Shown here: piece by piece, positions 35,001 through 45,191 of the stretch
Position numbering within the stretch: position 1 is the first letter of the stretch
Layout: each line of letters starts with the position of its first letter
Source: Ceratopteris richardii
Taxonomy: Eukaryota; Streptophyta; Polypodiopsida; Polypodiales; Pteridaceae
Direction of reading: 5' to 3'
Assembly (NCBI GenBank): GCA_020310875.1
Contig: CM035407.1
Span: 92,888,632 to 92,952,631 of the forward strand
DNA length: 64,000 nt
Notes under the pieces: generated by a model
Databases searched by the model: none
What the model saw: the letters and a program-made list of their open reading frames with translations, nothing else
Told to the model about the DNA's origin: nothing
Made by a program: the position numbers and the translations under genes

Positions 35001-36160
35001 GTTTGAACAACATGATTAAAAACCTTACTCTCCAAATCAGTCATCAAAGATATATTACCACTCAGGTGATTGCTACACCCTGAGTCAATGTAGAAGACTA
35101 TTTGATCTTCACACTGCCTTTCACAAGTTGCATTCATTATCAATGTTGAATCCTCCTTTTGATCTGAAGCATAATTGTAGTATGTGTTGTTGTATTGTTG
35201 ACTTTGGAATCCTCTACCTGCATTTCTTCCAAAGTAACTCCTACCACCTCTGCCTCTGAAATTACCTCTTTGATTTCTGCCACCTCTTCCTCTTGCATTA
35301 TAATTTTGATTATATCCATTATTACTCTGAGTATTGTGCCAACAATCATTAGCTAAGTGATTTGTCTTACCACAAATCCAGCAAGCTTTGCCTCCATCCT
35401 TGTTGTTTCTGCCTCTTCCTCTACCTTTGCCACCTCCTCTTCCTCTTAGGAAGTTGGCTTGACTAGTTGTACTTTCATCTTCACCTGCTTGTTGCTTTCC
35501 TTTGCCATTCTTCTTCTTGTCCTTTGAGTACATTGCATGACCTGCACTCTTGTCACCATCTCCTTTAACATCCTGCTCAAATGTTAGCATATGACCTAGC
35601 AACTGATTTAAATCAGGAGTGAAATGATCAAGTGATAATTCTGTAGATAAAATGAATGGCTTCCATTTGTCATCACCTCTCAAACCTGTAAGGATTTGCC
35701 TTACCAATTTATCCTCCTCAATGTCTTCATCAACAGCTCCTAATGCATCTGCAATGTCTTTCATCCTTGTTACATAGTCTGAAATAGATTGAGAGGCCTT
35801 CTTCTTGAAGGTTGTAAATTCTGCCCATAAGGATGCCTTCCTTGACTTTGTAGTATTCTGGAAATGCTCCTCCAAAGCATTCCAAATATCAGTTGCACTT
35901 TCAAGACCTCGAATATGAGGTAACAAGTAATCATTGACTCCCATATAGATAATGCTCCTAGCTTGAGCATCTTTCTTCATCCAATTTTTCAAATCTGCTA
36001 ACTCTTCCCTAGTTGGAACACTAGGATCTCTGAACTGTGGCTTCTCTTCTTCTCCTGTGATGTAGGCTATTAAATCTTTGCTCATAAGATGAGCTTCCAT
36101 CCTCATTGACCATGCAGGATAGTTTTCCCTATCCAATTTTATCTGTAGAGAATTTCCCAT
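31997..36160 (-). CDS. Copia gag-pol polyprotein (element A3)
   Basis: A single open frame of 1,387 residues, the usual size for a plant Copia polyprotein. Domains by approximate residue: gag 1-230; CCHC knuckle CWICGKTNHLANDC from 260; protease YIDSGCSNHLSG near 358; pre-integrase and zinc region near LDLWHKRLGHF (about 490); integrase core with HTDVWGP (about 556), RSDGGGEYF and SPQQNGVAERRN (about 650); reverse transcriptase with [10 protein letters not shown] and YVDD (about 1066); RNase H with SDADWAG (about 1233) and SSTEAEY (about 1273); and the C-terminal IADMLTKSLDGPKLQKF. It would act in cytoplasmic particles, then in nuclear integration. The ATG shortly after the primer site, opening MGNSLQIKLDRENYP, is the natural start. 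The frame looks whole. Confidence 0.95.
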   Translation of the reverse strand: MGNSLQIKLDRENYPAWSMRMEAHLMSKDLIAYITGEEEKPQFRDPSVPTREELADLKNWMKKDAQARSIIYMGVNDYLLPHIRGLESATDIWNALEEHFQNTTKSRKASLWAEFTTFKKKASQSISDYVTRMKDIADALGAVDEDIEEDKLVRQILTGLRGDDKWKPFILSTELSLDHFTPDLNQLLGHMLTFEQDVKGDGDKSAGHAMYSKDKKKNGKGKQQAGEDESTTSQANFLRGRGGGKGRGRGRNNKDGGKACWICGKTNHLANDCWHNTQSNNGYNQNYNARGRGGRNQRGNFRGRGGRSYFGRNAGRGFQSQQYNNTYYNYASDQKEDSTLIMNATCERQCEDQIVFYIDSGCSNHLSGNISLMTDLESKVFNHVVQTGDNTKHNVKSIGSVKAKDGSTLLSKVLYVPTIPKNLISVGQIVEKGYEVRFTNDGVYVEDPSQGYKQIVSGKKEGRLFTLKIQGNIGHAMFTYGGHKISELDLWHKRLGHFNERGIKDMINNGSVLGLPNVAGQHMTYRCEACQLGKAHKLSYSKHGFMYSEKLELVHTDVWGPSKDFSINGSRYYVIYVDDATRWITIYVIKDKSEVFNTFKHYHAYAERITGHKLKRLRSDGGGEYFSNEFSDYLWNAGIKREVTCRYSPQQNGVAERRNRTLVEFARSMMKEKNCPNYLWAEAVNTATYLVNRLPCKALQGMTPYEAWWGKRPTLDHCRVFGCVAYAYVPSQLRHKLDPKAEKYVFIGYDDKQMGYRLWSPSTKQFMVSKDVIFDEQSTWYAGTININTGDEEEVSQRKGKSKVQIFDEQENNEVQVEVEEAPRFDPEHEEPKTSRSGELRRSTRNKWQPTRYSYDTSFLATKDYAYMVNTDEDPSTYEEAKGKEKWEKAMQEEYDALLENQTWDLVPKPNSQKIIGCKWVYKTKRFADGSVSRYKARLVVKGFAQTYGVDYDETYSPVAKMTTIRTLIAIAACKGWKLCQLDVKNAFLNGYISDDVFMEQPQGFRDKRYPDHVCKLKRALYGLKQAPRAWNYRLVKFLKELGFQVSKADSSLLVKASDNGFIYMCIYVDDIILIGTDEEGIQRLKKQMEKEFKISDLGDLSYFLGMEITYTQHGVFVTQERYLKNLLIKFKMDECRVAPTPMEVNHKLSKFGGEEFKDMRQYQSLVGSLIYATLTRPDLSYAVGVLSQFMHCPRKEHWIAGQRVLRYIKGTLNEGLYYGFTSDTNIKIYSDADWAGNPDDRRSTFGYMCYVGDKLISWCSKKQHTVALSSTEAEYKGMVEAAKEVIWLKTLMKSFDIVHGVPIIYGDNMSSLYLAANPVFHARTKHIEIQYHFLREKVMDKEIEVIHTSTKDQIADMLTKSLDGPKLQKFKDMAGIKKKGETSIDD

Positions 36161-36368
36161 CTTGTGTCTACCTGTGTATTGAAATCTTCAAGCTTTATGA
36201 ACAATATATGTACCTTTACTTCGAATTAGACTCCTTTTGTCCTTCTTGATGTCGTATGGTCTCCTCCTCAAGCTTTGCCTTCAAACTTTCACCTTTTAGT
36301 TCTTCAATTGTTGAATTTCTTGAATCTGCAGCAATCGGGACCCTCCTTTCCTTGATTTGATGTCTCCT

Positions 36369-36380
36369 GCTCTGATACCA
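36369..36380 (-). other. Primer-binding site of Copia A3
   Basis: The minus strand reads TGGTATCAGAGC one base after the 5' LTR end, the initiator-Met-tRNA type. Confidence 0.93.
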
Positions 36381-36381
36381 C

Positions 36382-37402
36382 TGATGGAGAGTGTTAATCT
36401 CCAAAAGAACAACCTACTCTTGAATTTAGAACACCTCTATATCAAGAGTAAGTCAAAACTTTCACTAAGTTAGAGGTCCAATCTCCAAATTATCAAAAAT
36501 TGAGAAAATCTGTGAAGAAAGTAAAACACAGAAAGTCTGCTGCACAATTTCTTCTCAATGACCTATCAAACATGTAAAGTTTTCTATGAAATTTTGTATC
36601 AAGTGTCGCCTAGAGATTGCGCACCTCCTCCAAGTTAAAGTTCTTCAAAAGGTTTAGTATAACTTGAGAAATCAACTTCACAAGTTACCTATGTCTGAAT
36701 CTGCACTTCTGAGAAGTCGATTTAGACACCCCTAACTTCTTAACTTCAATTCTCTCAGTACAAAACCCGTTTAAGCAAATGCTTCTAGCCACGAGTAGAT
36801 TACCTTCCAACTTAAAGATTAAGTGCTTGCTTGCACAAAACTTTAAACTATGGAGTGAGAACTGACCAAAAGATTAAGATCAAAATTTGCGCCTGTTTCA
36901 GAGAACTGTGAACACTCAACACATATGAATGTTCCTACTAACAATTCTCCTAGCCTGTTTGCAATTAGACTCTGAAACTCAGGTCACAGACTCATTAACT
37001 ACCAACTTAGATATCCTCAAAAGGATTTCACAATTGATCAAACACAGACGGAGCAGACACGACAAGATCGGGCGCAATATTTCTTCATTTACTCAGAAAG
37101 TTACAGTTGAGTGATGAGAGGAAACTCAACTAACTTTTCACATGTCTCATGACATCTCTCTTCCTCATTCTTGACTTCTATCTATTCATACATAAGCTCT
37201 CATATCACGCCTCGACATTTTCAAAGTATTTATAGATAAATTTGTACAAGTCTATGACTAATCAAAGATCTAAGTGAACTATGTACATATGTGTACATTC
37301 CTCACATACTCTGAATGTGTCTTCCTTCCAAGCTTCAAGAATTGATCTCATCCTTCATTCTTTAGTCTTCAGACATCAATTGGTGATTGATCTGCACCAA
37401 CA
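36382..37402 (-). repeat. 5' LTR of Copia A3
   Basis: Near-identical partner of 30967-31988. The complement of the TATAAATA box is at 37227-37234, placing the promoter to drive leftward transcription. ATTAT follows at 37403. Confidence 0.95.
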
Positions 37403-37439
37403 ATTATGCCTCATTTCCACTGCATAATTTTCGAATTAT

Positions 37440-37826
37440 CTTTTTATATATTCCTAGTACTTTTGATAGTCTTGAGACTACGTTTGTATTTGTATAATGA
37501 TATTTGACTATTTAACTCTTTGATTCTCCATATCTTAGACTTTATCTTTCAACTTCTTGTTTTTTTTTATCAAGTTGTCTATCTTGTTTTCTAGCTCCGT
37601 CATCCTTATAACTTCCTCATTGGGCATAATTTTCCACTTACCTTTTTATATATTCCTAGTACTTTTGATAGTCTTGAGACTACGTTTGTATTTGTATCAT
37701 GATATTTGACTATTTAACTCTTTGATTCTCCATATCTTAGACTTTATCTTTCAACTTCTTGTTTTCTTTTATCAAGTTGTCTATCTTTTTTTCTAGCTCC
37801 GTCATCCTTATTACTTCCTCATTGGT
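37440..37826 (-). repeat. Tandem duplication, ~202-bp unit, in coiled-coil region
   Basis: A block starting TTTTTATATATTCCTAGTAC occurs at about 37441 and again at about 37643, with only a few differences over about 185 bp. It lies in the minus-strand coiled-coil region just beyond the A3 insertion. Confidence 0.88.
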
Positions 37827-38733
37827 TTGAATAGCAGTAGTAATGTCACGATCTAGCATGGACAATAGTTCTTCATTGTGTTGTTTAACCTTCTTGAAAG
37901 AAGAATACGGAACATTGCATTTTTTTCTTCTGATTTTCTATCTCTTTATTCTTCTTAATAAGCTCTTCTTCTTTCTAATGAAGATGTTCTTTTTGTTCCT
38001 GAATCACATCCTTTTTTTGTTGAATTATTTGTTTCTGTTTTTTAATATTCTTCTCTTTTCTTTTTATAACTTGATTTCTATTTTCTACTTCAATCTCTAT
38101 TTTTTTGTGTCTTCAGTGAGCACTCCTACTTGAATTGAAAATCTCGCTACTTCTTGAGTCATCTTGATAATTTCATATCGGAGATAAGAATTATCTTTCA
38201 AGGAATCTTATTCTCCTCTTGTACTTTATCGGCCTGCTCATCTGAAGCTTTTATTTTATGTTTCTTCTACTTTCTTCTTCCATTGTGATGCTTGAGATTA
38301 CTGCCAATTTTGTCCCTTCAGAGAAGTTGTCTATATGATCTTCCAAAGCTACTTTGAATCCAATGAGCTAACTCTTTAGTTTCTCTTGAGCTCTTAATAA
38401 GAATTGTGAGATTTTTGTTAGTTATTTTTGTTCCTAATACTACTCCATTGGTGCCCCCTTCTATTGTTGTACTTCTTGTACTCCTTTTATCCTTATATGT
38501 TCAGTTGCTATTATTTTTTTTTACTGGAATGCATCTATCATCTTTAAATTTGCTTTGCTCTATATTTTATTCTATGCACTTTATTTCTCCTTGAATTTGT
38601 ACCATACTTTCTTGTAAATCTATTTTACTTCCTCTTGTACATTCTCCACCTTGCAATTCTTTATGAGTTCCTCTTAATTTGAATGCTTCTTCTTTTTTGT
38701 ATGATTGAAGTGTTCACTTATTGGACTTATTGA

Positions 38734-38878
38734 TGTGGGTATATTTCACTTTTACAAAAGTAATTGTGAAGTAGAATTACAAGAGGTTAAACATATGAAG
38801 CCTTTCTAAGCTTATGCCATTAAGTTGAGCCTAAGTGAGATGATCAAGTATGTAGGCTTGGGCTTAATTGCACCAACA
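38734..38878 (-). repeat. 3' LTR portion of Copia B2
   Basis: From TGTGGGTATATTTCAC to CACCAACA, it matches 41250-41394 almost exactly, with just a few differences. Only this end of the LTR is present. Confidence 0.85.
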
Positions 38879-38889
38879 GCTCCCCTTCA

Positions 38890-40325
38890 AGCCTAACATG
38901 CTTGGTTTTCATTGCTCCTTGATTTCTTGCAGCCCAATCATCAATTAGAACCTATTCATCTTTGTTCCATCCAATGCTTTGGTGAGTATATCTGCACATT
39001 GTAAAAAGGTTGATACATAGGATAATTGAATATCCTTTCTAAGAAATTCCTCCCTTATATAATGATAGTGCACTTCAATGTGCTTATTCCTTGCATGTTA
39101 TACAGGATTAGCAGCCAAATGAAGTGAACTAGTGTTATCTCCAAAGATAATTGGAGTGTAGGAATGTATCTCCAAATGTGCATATAATTTCTTAAGCCAC
39201 ATAGCTTCCTAAGTTGCATTTGTCAAACCTCTATATTCTACTTTTGTGGAAGATAAGGCCACAGTTGATTGCTTCTTGGATGACCAAGATATGAGTTTTG
39301 AACCTGCAAAAGATAGGTACCCTGAAGTGCTTCTCCTATCATCCTTGGAGCCAGCCCAATCTGCATAAGAATACATCTTTATATCAATGTCTAAAGTGAA
39401 GGGATAGAACAACTTCTCATTCAATGTACCCTTTAGATACTTAAGCACCCTCTTTGTAGCTTCCATATGAGGCTTCCTTGGTACATGCATAAACTGACTC
39501 AATGTACTTACTACATAGGCAATGTCTACTCTTGTTAAAGTAGAATAATTAAGACTACCCACAAGTTGTTGATAACTTGTAGCATCTTCAAGTAGTTCAC
39601 CTTCATGTGAACTTAGCTTATGGTCGAGCTCCATAGGGATACCTGCAACTTCAGTGTTCCCCATCTTAAACTTTACCAACATATCATGTATGTACTCCCT
39701 TTGTGTGATGAATATACCTGTATCTGTATACACAAGTTCTAAGCCAAGGAAGTAAGTTAATAACCCTGGATCACTCATTTTCAATTCCTTCATAACATTG
39801 AACCTTGACCTACTTGATACCATCAGAATCATTCCCTGTAATAATGACATCATCTACATAGACACATAAGTAAATGACTTCTGATTTGTTCTTTTTAACA
39901 AATAAAGAAGAGTCTCACTTGCTTGTCACAAAGCCTTGGTCCTACAAATAGGTAACAAGCCTATGGTTCCAAGCTCTTGGAGCTTGCTTGAGACCATAGA
40001 GTGATTTTCTAAGCTTGCATACATAACTTGCTTTTTCTTCATCTTCAAAACCTGGTGGTTGTGCCATATACACTCCTTCTAATATCCAACCATTTAAGAA
40101 TGCATTCTTGACATCTAACTAATATAACTTCCAACTTTTAGAAGCAGCAAGACTTACCAATACCTTGATTGTTGGCATCTTTGCCACAGGTGAAAATGTT
40201 TCTTCATAGTCTACTCCATGTGTTTGGGCAAATCCCTTTGCCACTAATCTTGCCTTGTACTTGTTTATAGATCCATCAGAGTTATTTTTAATTTTGTATA
40301 TCCACCTTGAACCAATTACCTTCAC
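38890..40325 (-). pseudogene. Copia B2 reverse transcriptase and RNase H
   Basis: From right to left: the reverse transcriptase start (VIGSRWIYKIKNNSDGS, KGFAQTHGVDYEETFSPVAK), the palm/thumb region with FLGLELVYTDTGIFITQ, and RNase H with SYADWAG and SSKKQSTVALSSTKVEYRGL. The C-terminal ADILTKALDGTK is near 38950. The wording is closest to the group B element at 45192-51707. It is a fossil. Confidence 0.87.
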
Positions 40326-40347
40326 ATCTGGCCTCTTGGTTGTGCTT

Positions 40348-40359
40348 GCTCTGATACCA
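40348..40359 (-). other. Primer-binding site of Copia B2
   Basis: The minus strand reads TGGTATCAGAGC one base from the LTR end, the initiator-Met-tRNA type. Confidence 0.88.
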
Positions 40360-40360
40360 C

Positions 40361-41394
40361 TGTTGGAGGAGATGGTGGATAGTCACAAGAGATGAATTGG
40401 TGCAACTAAATCTTGCTTCACACCTACCACAAGTGATGGTTGGAGAGTGTTGTGGGCCTTGTTAGCTCGCTAAAAAGCATACATAATCACATATGTTGCT
40501 TGGATCAAAATAGATAGTTAGGAATATAATCCAAGGTCTAGAACTTGCTATTTTCGTTGATATACCTATTTGGTGTTTTGAACCATTCTCTAAGTACAAC
40601 AATTGACTAAATTCCTTTTGGGGAACTCTAATTAGTTTAACAAGCTACCAATCATGAGTGATATCATACAAAACGATGGACTCTATGCAAAGAAATATGT
40701 TTAACAAATCAACCAAGCATCCCTACATTTGCGGGTCTTGACAATCAACAGACCAGTGAGCAAAGAGGAGATGATATCTGAGGATTGCAAGAAGCATTAA
40801 TAATGAAACTTTGTAGGATAAAGATTGACATTATGTTGAATCTATCATGCTTTAAATCATAGGGAATGATCAACTATAGAATGAGAACAAGCCCTGACAA
40901 GATCACTGGTCGGATGGAGTTATGACAAAGAAATGAGAATAAGAAGAAATGATCATGTATGTATTAAATCATGTAAAAGTACAATGTCATTAGCAATAAA
41001 TCATTGCTCAATATGTGAGAAGTGAGTGATCTATGAGCAGAGCTCTTCTCAATGAAAGTACATTGAAATGATATCTGAATCTCGAGATAGAAACGGGCAT
41101 TTCAAATCCTCTTTTTATAGTTTTTGTTGGAGCCAAAGGATTTGAATTCAAATTCAAATCTCTACCTAAAAGTGAATGCTAAAGTATAGGACTGATTCTT
41201 TCTTGACTCAACTACCAAATAATAGGAGATTTTGTTCTTCCTAACTCCTTGTGGGTATATTTCACTTTTAGAAAAGTAATTGTGAAGTAGAATTACAAGA
41301 GGTTAAACATATGAAGCCTTCCTAAGGTTATGCCATTAAGTTGAGCCTAAGTGAGATGATCAAGTATGTAGGCTTGGGCTTAATTGCACCAACA
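40361..41394 (-). repeat. 5' LTR of Copia B2
   Basis: On the + strand TGTTGGAGGAGATGG to CACCAACA (1,034 bp). The minus-strand TATAAAAA box lies at 41112-41119, close to a TTTGAATTCAAA palindrome (about 41141) whose neighbourhood resembles the B3 LTR. Confidence 0.85.
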
Positions 41395-41449
41395 CAAACA
41401 TCATTGTGATTAAGCTATAGTTTTTGGGTAGCTTGAACTAAACCATCTT

Positions 41450-43790
41450 GTGGGAAGGAGGAACGCTACATTTTTCCCAAAACACAACCTTCACATACAT
41501 TTCTACTAGGTGCCTCAAGTCTAGGCAAAGAGTGTTGGAGAATTCCTCTCCTATTTGTAGCGGAAAGTGTGGAAGACCTTCTCAGGATCAAGACTTTTTC
41601 CAACAGCTGAACCTTCAAATGAAAACTGATACCAACTGAAAAATGCAATGAACTTGAAACTTTGGTCACTTTAACTAGACACTATCTTTGAAATGAGCTA
41701 TCAAACACTCAATTTGGAGTAGTTTTGGGTTCGCAAATCTTTGCCTCAAAACAGGCCACTCAGTTAAACTAAAAATTGGACTTCACTAAAAACTTAATAA
41801 CTCACAGAACATAAAGAATTTGACAACATGGATCTAGATAGAGGAAGTAATCTAGAGAAGCTTTCCAAATAATGTTTAAACTCTAAAATTGGATACATAT
41901 GTTGAGAGATATTACTCTCACAAGTAGACTTCCTAGAAATTGGTATGCAGCTAGACATAGTTTATGAGAGTGAAGAGAACGAAATGACTCAAACCAAATG
42001 AACTAGCTACAAGGGCTCTTCCACTAATTTGAGTAGGCACTCCTCTTCTAGTTTAGCTTTTTTGGATTTGATTCTCTTTTGATTGATTCTCTTTTGCTCT
42101 CCACTACTTGCTGAAGTAAATGCTTCCATTTTTCATTTTTGTATTTTCCTTCCATTTGAAGAAAATCCTTTTTGCAGAAATATATACGACCTTACTTCTT
42201 TATTTTTAACGAAGAGGACACTATTTGAGATTTTTATAGGCATAGAAAACTAGCAAAATTTAGATGAATAAAGTGTGGGTTCCAAAGCTTTGCATCTCAG
42301 ATAGCTTGAGAATCTCAAACTTCACTTGCTTAATCATTGACAGATTTTTCATAGTCTATGATCTTATACAGCCCATGATAAAAATGCCAGAAGCAATAAT
42401 GGCATCGTTAGTTGAAAGATCATGAACTGTACACCTATCATCAACAAATTTGACAACCAAGCACATCTTGGACTATACCAAAACTAACAATAGCTTTTTC
42501 TTAATCCCTAGTACATACAAAGCATTTGACAATGTGAAATAACTACCATCAATAATAATCAATGATCTCACCAACTCCCATTATAGGATAAGAGGATTTG
42601 TTGGTGCATGTGATAGTATTCCTTGTAGGGGTAGGCTCAAGTGAATTGGAGAAACTACATTGTGAGGTAATATGTTTGGTTGCCCCACTATCAAAGTACC
42701 AAACATTTGAGTGTATTGCCGATATACAGTGCTCATGAAAAGAAGGGTCAAAACTACAAACAATAGTAAATGCCCATTCTTTATTTTGCAAAGTTTAGAA
42801 GACTTTGGTTTAGGTGTAGAGGCCTCTGCAACAACCATTTGAGCCTCTTTCTTCTTTGCATCTTTTGCAGCCAGTTTTGGACAACTCCTTATGACATGAT
42901 CATTCCCTTTATAGTATTTATATAAAAGTTTTGCTTTTTCTTCTTCTCATCTTTTTCTTCCTTCTTTGATTGTGTAGAACTAGTAGAAATTTTCTTAGTA
43001 ATAGATGAGCTCCATTTACCTTTTCCCTTCTAAATAGCTAGGAAAGCTAGATTTGTAACACACATAATGGAGCTATTCTACCTAGATTGATCTTCTTCCA
43101 ATAGAATAGAGACTAAACCCTCAAATGTTAAGGGATTTGGATTGTCTTTCACCATCAATCAAAGAGTAGAAGAAAAACTATGATATGGATCAGTAAAACC
43201 ATTTAGAACAGTTTGCACAAGTGAACTGTCAGGCAACTTCATCCTTCAAATCTTTGATCTTTGTCAAAAAAACATCAATGGAATCTCCTTCTTCATGTGC
43301 ACACTCTCCAACTACTTTTCAGAGGTAAGCAACACGAGCCTCATTTCTTGCCTAGTATAAAGTGGTAAGTGTATCCCAAGCATCACTAGCTATTTTGCAA
43401 GAAAAAATGTGAGGCATAATGGCAAGTTTGATAGACAAAGCTATCAATGCATGTGCCTCAGCATCTCTACCATCCCAACAAAGTTGCTCTATAGTAGGTG
43501 CAACAAGAACCACAATACAAACAAGAATTTGAAGATTATCATCTTCAATGCTATCTGCATTATTCTCAGTAACTATATCTATAGGTGTAGTAGGATGTTT
43601 TTCAACACGATGCACAATATTCCAGAGTCCTTTTGCAACCAATACATGATGCATCATTTATGGCCATAATGGGTAGTTATTACATCCAATTTATCCTCAA
43701 TAGCCAACATACAGATTACATCATTTTCTTTTAGCAACGACCATGAACTAAAATACCTTGATGCAAAAAAATGACTATATCTTGAAAAAT
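41450..43790 (-). pseudogene. Copia C1 gag, protease and pre-integrase traces
   Basis: Gag wording includes MHHVLVAKGLWNIV and WDGRDAEAHALIALSIKLAI, then CKIASDAWDTLTTLY (about 43352-43657), the layout of a Copia gag UBN2-like domain. The protease motif WYFDSGATKHITSQCSF is near 42690. VCEGCVLGKM (about 41470) resembles the end of a pre-integrase zinc region. In between, similarity is faint. It is a fossil. Confidence 0.75.
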
Positions 43791-44021
43791 TCAATAACTA
43801 CCATGTCAAGCTCTGTTAGATCTATAACAGACTTCGAGGTGCTTGTCCTCGGGAACCAAAACCTTTAGATATATTTGGTGCAAAAGGATAAAATTTCCTA
43901 CACAAGCATTATGATAGTGTATTCGAATGCCAAAATGAGCCGATTATGCCCACCAAGCTTTTGCAATTATGAGATTGTGACAAGACGGGTGTCGACAATG
44001 CCCTTGATGAAGCAGCAACCT

Positions 44022-44033
44022 GCTATGATACCA
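44022..44033 (-). other. Primer-binding site of Copia C1 (diverged)
   Basis: The minus strand reads TGGTATCATAGC, two bases from the LTR, a one-base variant of the initiator-Met type. The C2 copy has the same spacing. Confidence 0.7.
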
Positions 44034-44035
44034 GT

Positions 44036-44259
44036 TGTTGGAGTTTGAGGATTATGAAAGCATGCAAAAAGCACAAGGAAGAAGAAGAATCTTGGAGCAC
44101 AACACATAATACTAAATGTATTGCGAAGTGAATGTACAAAGTAACTTTTTAGGGTGATAGGTATATATAAAAGTCTGGGGAAAAAGCATCCCAAAGATGG
44201 AAAAACATGCCCTAGGGGTCGTAGTGTGTTCACACACAACACTAGTAAAATATATCAAC
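44036..44259 (-). repeat. 5' LTR of Copia C1 (short family)
   Basis: About 224 bp from TGTTGGAG to TATATCAAC, similar along its length to 63091-63321, for example CACAAGGAAGAAGAAGAA and GCTTGGAGCACAA-type words. It is more diverged than the other two copies. Confidence 0.8.
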
Positions 44260-45191
44260 TACCTTTGTTGCTCTTTCATCTAGCTTACCTCTTATTTGTG
44301 ATGGTACATTAACATAAGCTAAACATCCAAAAACCTTGCAATGTTGAAAACTAGGTTTTCTTCCATACCATGCTTCATAAGGATTCATACCTTGGAGTGA
44401 TTTAGATGGTAGTCTATTGACAAGGTACAAAATAGTTGAAATAACTTCATCCCATGAGTAATGTGGCAACTACTTCTCTTCAAGCATTATTCAGGTTGAT
44501 CCAATCAATTTCTTGTTTCTTCTTTAAGAAATTCCATTCAGCTAAGGAGAGTACCTAGTAGTCACTTCCCTCTTGATACCTTTATCCTATAGAAACTCAT
44601 CAAATGTTTTGGGGAAGTATTCTACCCCTCCATCAAATTTGAGTTTCTTGAGTGATCTACCTGTTTGGTTCTTCACATGTGCTAGATACTTTTTGAAGCA
44701 ATCAAGCACTTCATTCTTACTTTTTAGAAAGTACAAAATAGTCCATCTACTACGGTCATCAATAAATGAGACATAATACCTTGATCATGCTAAAGAAGGT
44801 TCTTGGCTTGGCCCCCACACATCTATATGTATAAGATCCAATACATTGTTGTGGATGAATCTGACATGCATCACATTTGTTGATCATGTGTTGCTTTGAT
44901 ATATATGGCAGACTACGAACACTTTGATTCCTATAAATATCCCAGTTCTTTCATTCACATGAGGTAGCCTCTCATGCCACACTTCAAGCTCACTTAGGGT
45001 TTGAGACCCAAAGTTGCGTACAACTATAATTTTGGTTCCTCATACTTCAAAAGTAAAGAGCCTACCATGCTTCTCACCTCTAGCTATCTTCTTGAAGCCT
45101 TGACATGCATCTTCCACAAAAGCTCCATGTTTGGTGAACCTAACTTGCAAGCCTTTCTCAACTATTTGGCCTACACTTATTAGGTGTTTTT
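44260..45191 (-). pseudogene. B-host pre-integrase and integrase remnant
   Basis: Contains KHLISVGQIVEKGLQVRF and FKKIARGEKHGRLFTFEV on the right, near 45040-45180, then integrase traces. On the left is PHYSWDEVISTILYLVNRLP with FGCLAYVNVPSQIRGKLDE (about 44270-44460). All match group B pol order. It is a fossil. Confidence 0.82.
45187..45191 (+). repeat. Target-site duplication TTTTT (left)
   Basis: Five T bases precede the TGTTGG start of B3 and five T bases (51708-51712) follow its other end. Because a T run is low-complexity, this duplication alone is weaker than AATGG or ATTAT, but the clean LTR edges support it. Confidence 0.75.

Larger units (their letters stand above)
30967..37402 (-). 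mobile_element. Copia element A3, looks whole and young
   Basis: Complete architecture on the minus strand: 5' LTR 36382-37402, primer site 36369-36380, one continuous gag-pol frame 31997-36160, polypurine tract 31989-32000 and 3' LTR 30967-31988, with ATTAT on both sides. The LTRs differ by roughly nine substitutions and one indel in about 1,021 bp (about 0.9%), suggesting a recent insertion. This is the best preserved element in the window. It sits inside the older coiled-coil region. Confidence 0.95.
30331..38733 (-). mobile_element. Second copy of the coiled-coil extra region (Gypsy-associated)
   Basis: Two minus-strand blocks (30331-30966 and 37403-38733) flank the nested Copia A3 and belong to one older sequence, as shown by the ATTAT duplication. 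The left block encodes TKEFFQKVNPTWRRKILVDH, then KECRHVWTEASISLKLNPIY. This is clearly related to TKELFEKANPKWRNRWLDAN and what follows it at about 14800-14930. The right block, Lys/Glu-rich on the minus strand, includes DHIDNFSEGTKLAVISSITM (about 38285-38345), comparable in layout to SNIEQFRPSSRNMIISGM at about 13740. Heavily broken. Neither pol nor LTR of this copy is seen. Confidence 0.65.
38734..41394 (-). mobile_element. Copia element B2, incomplete
   Basis: A full-length LTR at 40361-41394 with a primer site at 40348-40359; coding sequence for reverse transcriptase and RNase H (about 38890-40325); a polypurine-like tract by 38879; and a matching LTR piece of 145 bp at 38734-38878. Gag, protease and integrase are not seen. 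Coding words such as WIYKIKNNSDGSINKYKARL and SYADWAGSKDDRRSTSGY place it near group B. It is a fossil with several breaks. Confidence 0.87.
41395..44259 (-). mobile_element. Copia element C1, old and incomplete
   Basis: Minus strand: a 5' LTR of about 224 bp (44036-44259), a primer site at 44022-44033, gag (about 43790 down to 42800), protease (about 42700) and the end of the pre-integrase domain (about 41480). The left edge meets the B2 LTR. The LTR matches 56328-62473 and 63091-63321. The element is heavily decayed, with many breaks. Confidence 0.8.

Noticed and set aside
36369-36380. GCTCTGATACCA as part of a tRNA gene
   Set aside because: It is only the 12-base primer-binding site next to an LTR; no cloverleaf surrounds any of the copies in this window.
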